A stretch of DNA of 64,000 bases from Fischerella thermalis PCC 7521 (GTDB lineage Bacteria; Cyanobacteriota; Cyanobacteriia; Cyanobacteriales; Nostocaceae): assembly GCF_000317225.1 (NCBI RefSeq), contig NZ_AJLL01000005.1:124001-188000 (forward strand), given 5' to 3'. Shown here piece by piece: positions 63,847 through 64,000 of the stretch. Every line of letters begins with the position of its first letter. Position 1 is the stretch's first letter. A program made the translations under genes and the position numbers. The notes under the pieces were generated by a model. That model made no database searches, had not been told where the DNA came from, and saw only the letters and a program-made list of their open reading frames with translations.

Positions 63847-64000
63847 TTGTTTCTCCTCTCATAAATTGTTTAATAATTCTGCTAGTATTTAATTTTGAAT
63901 AGGTTCATTACTAATTGCCGATATAGCAAACAAAATTTAAGTATCTTGGCTATTATAATGCGCTAGATAACTATATATAATGATACTGCCTACCAGCAGT
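63847..64000. other. Upstream region of the wall-hydrolase operon, cut by window edge
   Basis: AT-rich leader with gaggagaaac next to the amidase start. Nothing else is supportable in 154 bases. Confidence 0.35.

Overview
The window is chromosomal DNA from a filamentous, probably heterocyst-forming (Nostocales-type) cyanobacterium. The evidence is the very frequent GCGATCGC (HIP1) octamer, many 7-bp tandem repeats (attcata, cattgac/tattaac, accactaacc types), dispersed short palindromes, and gene content: sucrose synthase, a PatA-type regulator, an SLH/OprB-type porin, a DUF3352 lipoprotein, a DUF2555 protein and a GH57/DUF3536 enzyme. No rRNA, tRNA or CRISPR array was seen.

Layout. 1-6.3 kb: a signalling island with two hybrid histidine kinases (the first cut by the window edge) flanking a stand-alone CheR and a stand-alone CheB catalytic domain. 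6.5-12.6 kb: a small membrane protein, an ABC-F ATPase, gpmI, secG and a HExxHxxGxxxH metalloprotease. Between the ABC-F gene and gpmI lies a decayed integron: the 3' end of an intI-like recombinase, a cassette-like ORF and an attC-like site. 12.6-16.2 kb: a deleted SDR pseudogene, a membrane protein gene overlapping hrcA, and a rhodanese gene interrupted by a 112-bp element with inverted ends and a 10-bp target duplication. 16.4-26.6 kb: DUF3352 lipoprotein, GH57 enzyme, Ca2+/H+ exchanger, peptidoglycan-binding protein and sucrose synthase. 26.6-33 kb: a long non-coding stretch with a 37-codon membrane ORF and a pair of related hairpins, then purH, a REP-associated tyrosine transposase between palindromic repeats, an esterase, a DUF2555 protein and coaBC.

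33-44.6 kb: a chemosensory cluster. A PatA-like regulator lies on +. On -, in transcription order, come an MCP with a CHASE3-like sensor, an MCP with a Cache-like sensor, a CheA hybrid with two HPt domains and a C-terminal receiver, CheB, CheR and a double-CheW protein. No free CheY is present, so output probably runs through the CheA receiver or the PatA-like protein. 45-54 kb: a zinc-ribbon/TM/phosphate-binding-like protein, a porin, a TauD-like dioxygenase with a TauE-like exporter, an acyltransferase, a HEAT-repeat protein and a TPR protein. 54.7-58.5 kb: the pstS-pstC-pstA-pstB phosphate operon on -. 59-63.9 kb: a TPR-CHAT lipoprotein and a two-gene wall-hydrolase cassette (M15-like peptidase and AmiC-type amidase).

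The most distinctive feature is the load of small dispersed elements. At least four families of short elements with inverted ends are present. One has split a rhodanese gene with a clean target duplication, and related low-complexity repeats lie in frame inside two kinases and a GH57 enzyme. All identifications are by eye from translated motifs; no database search was run.
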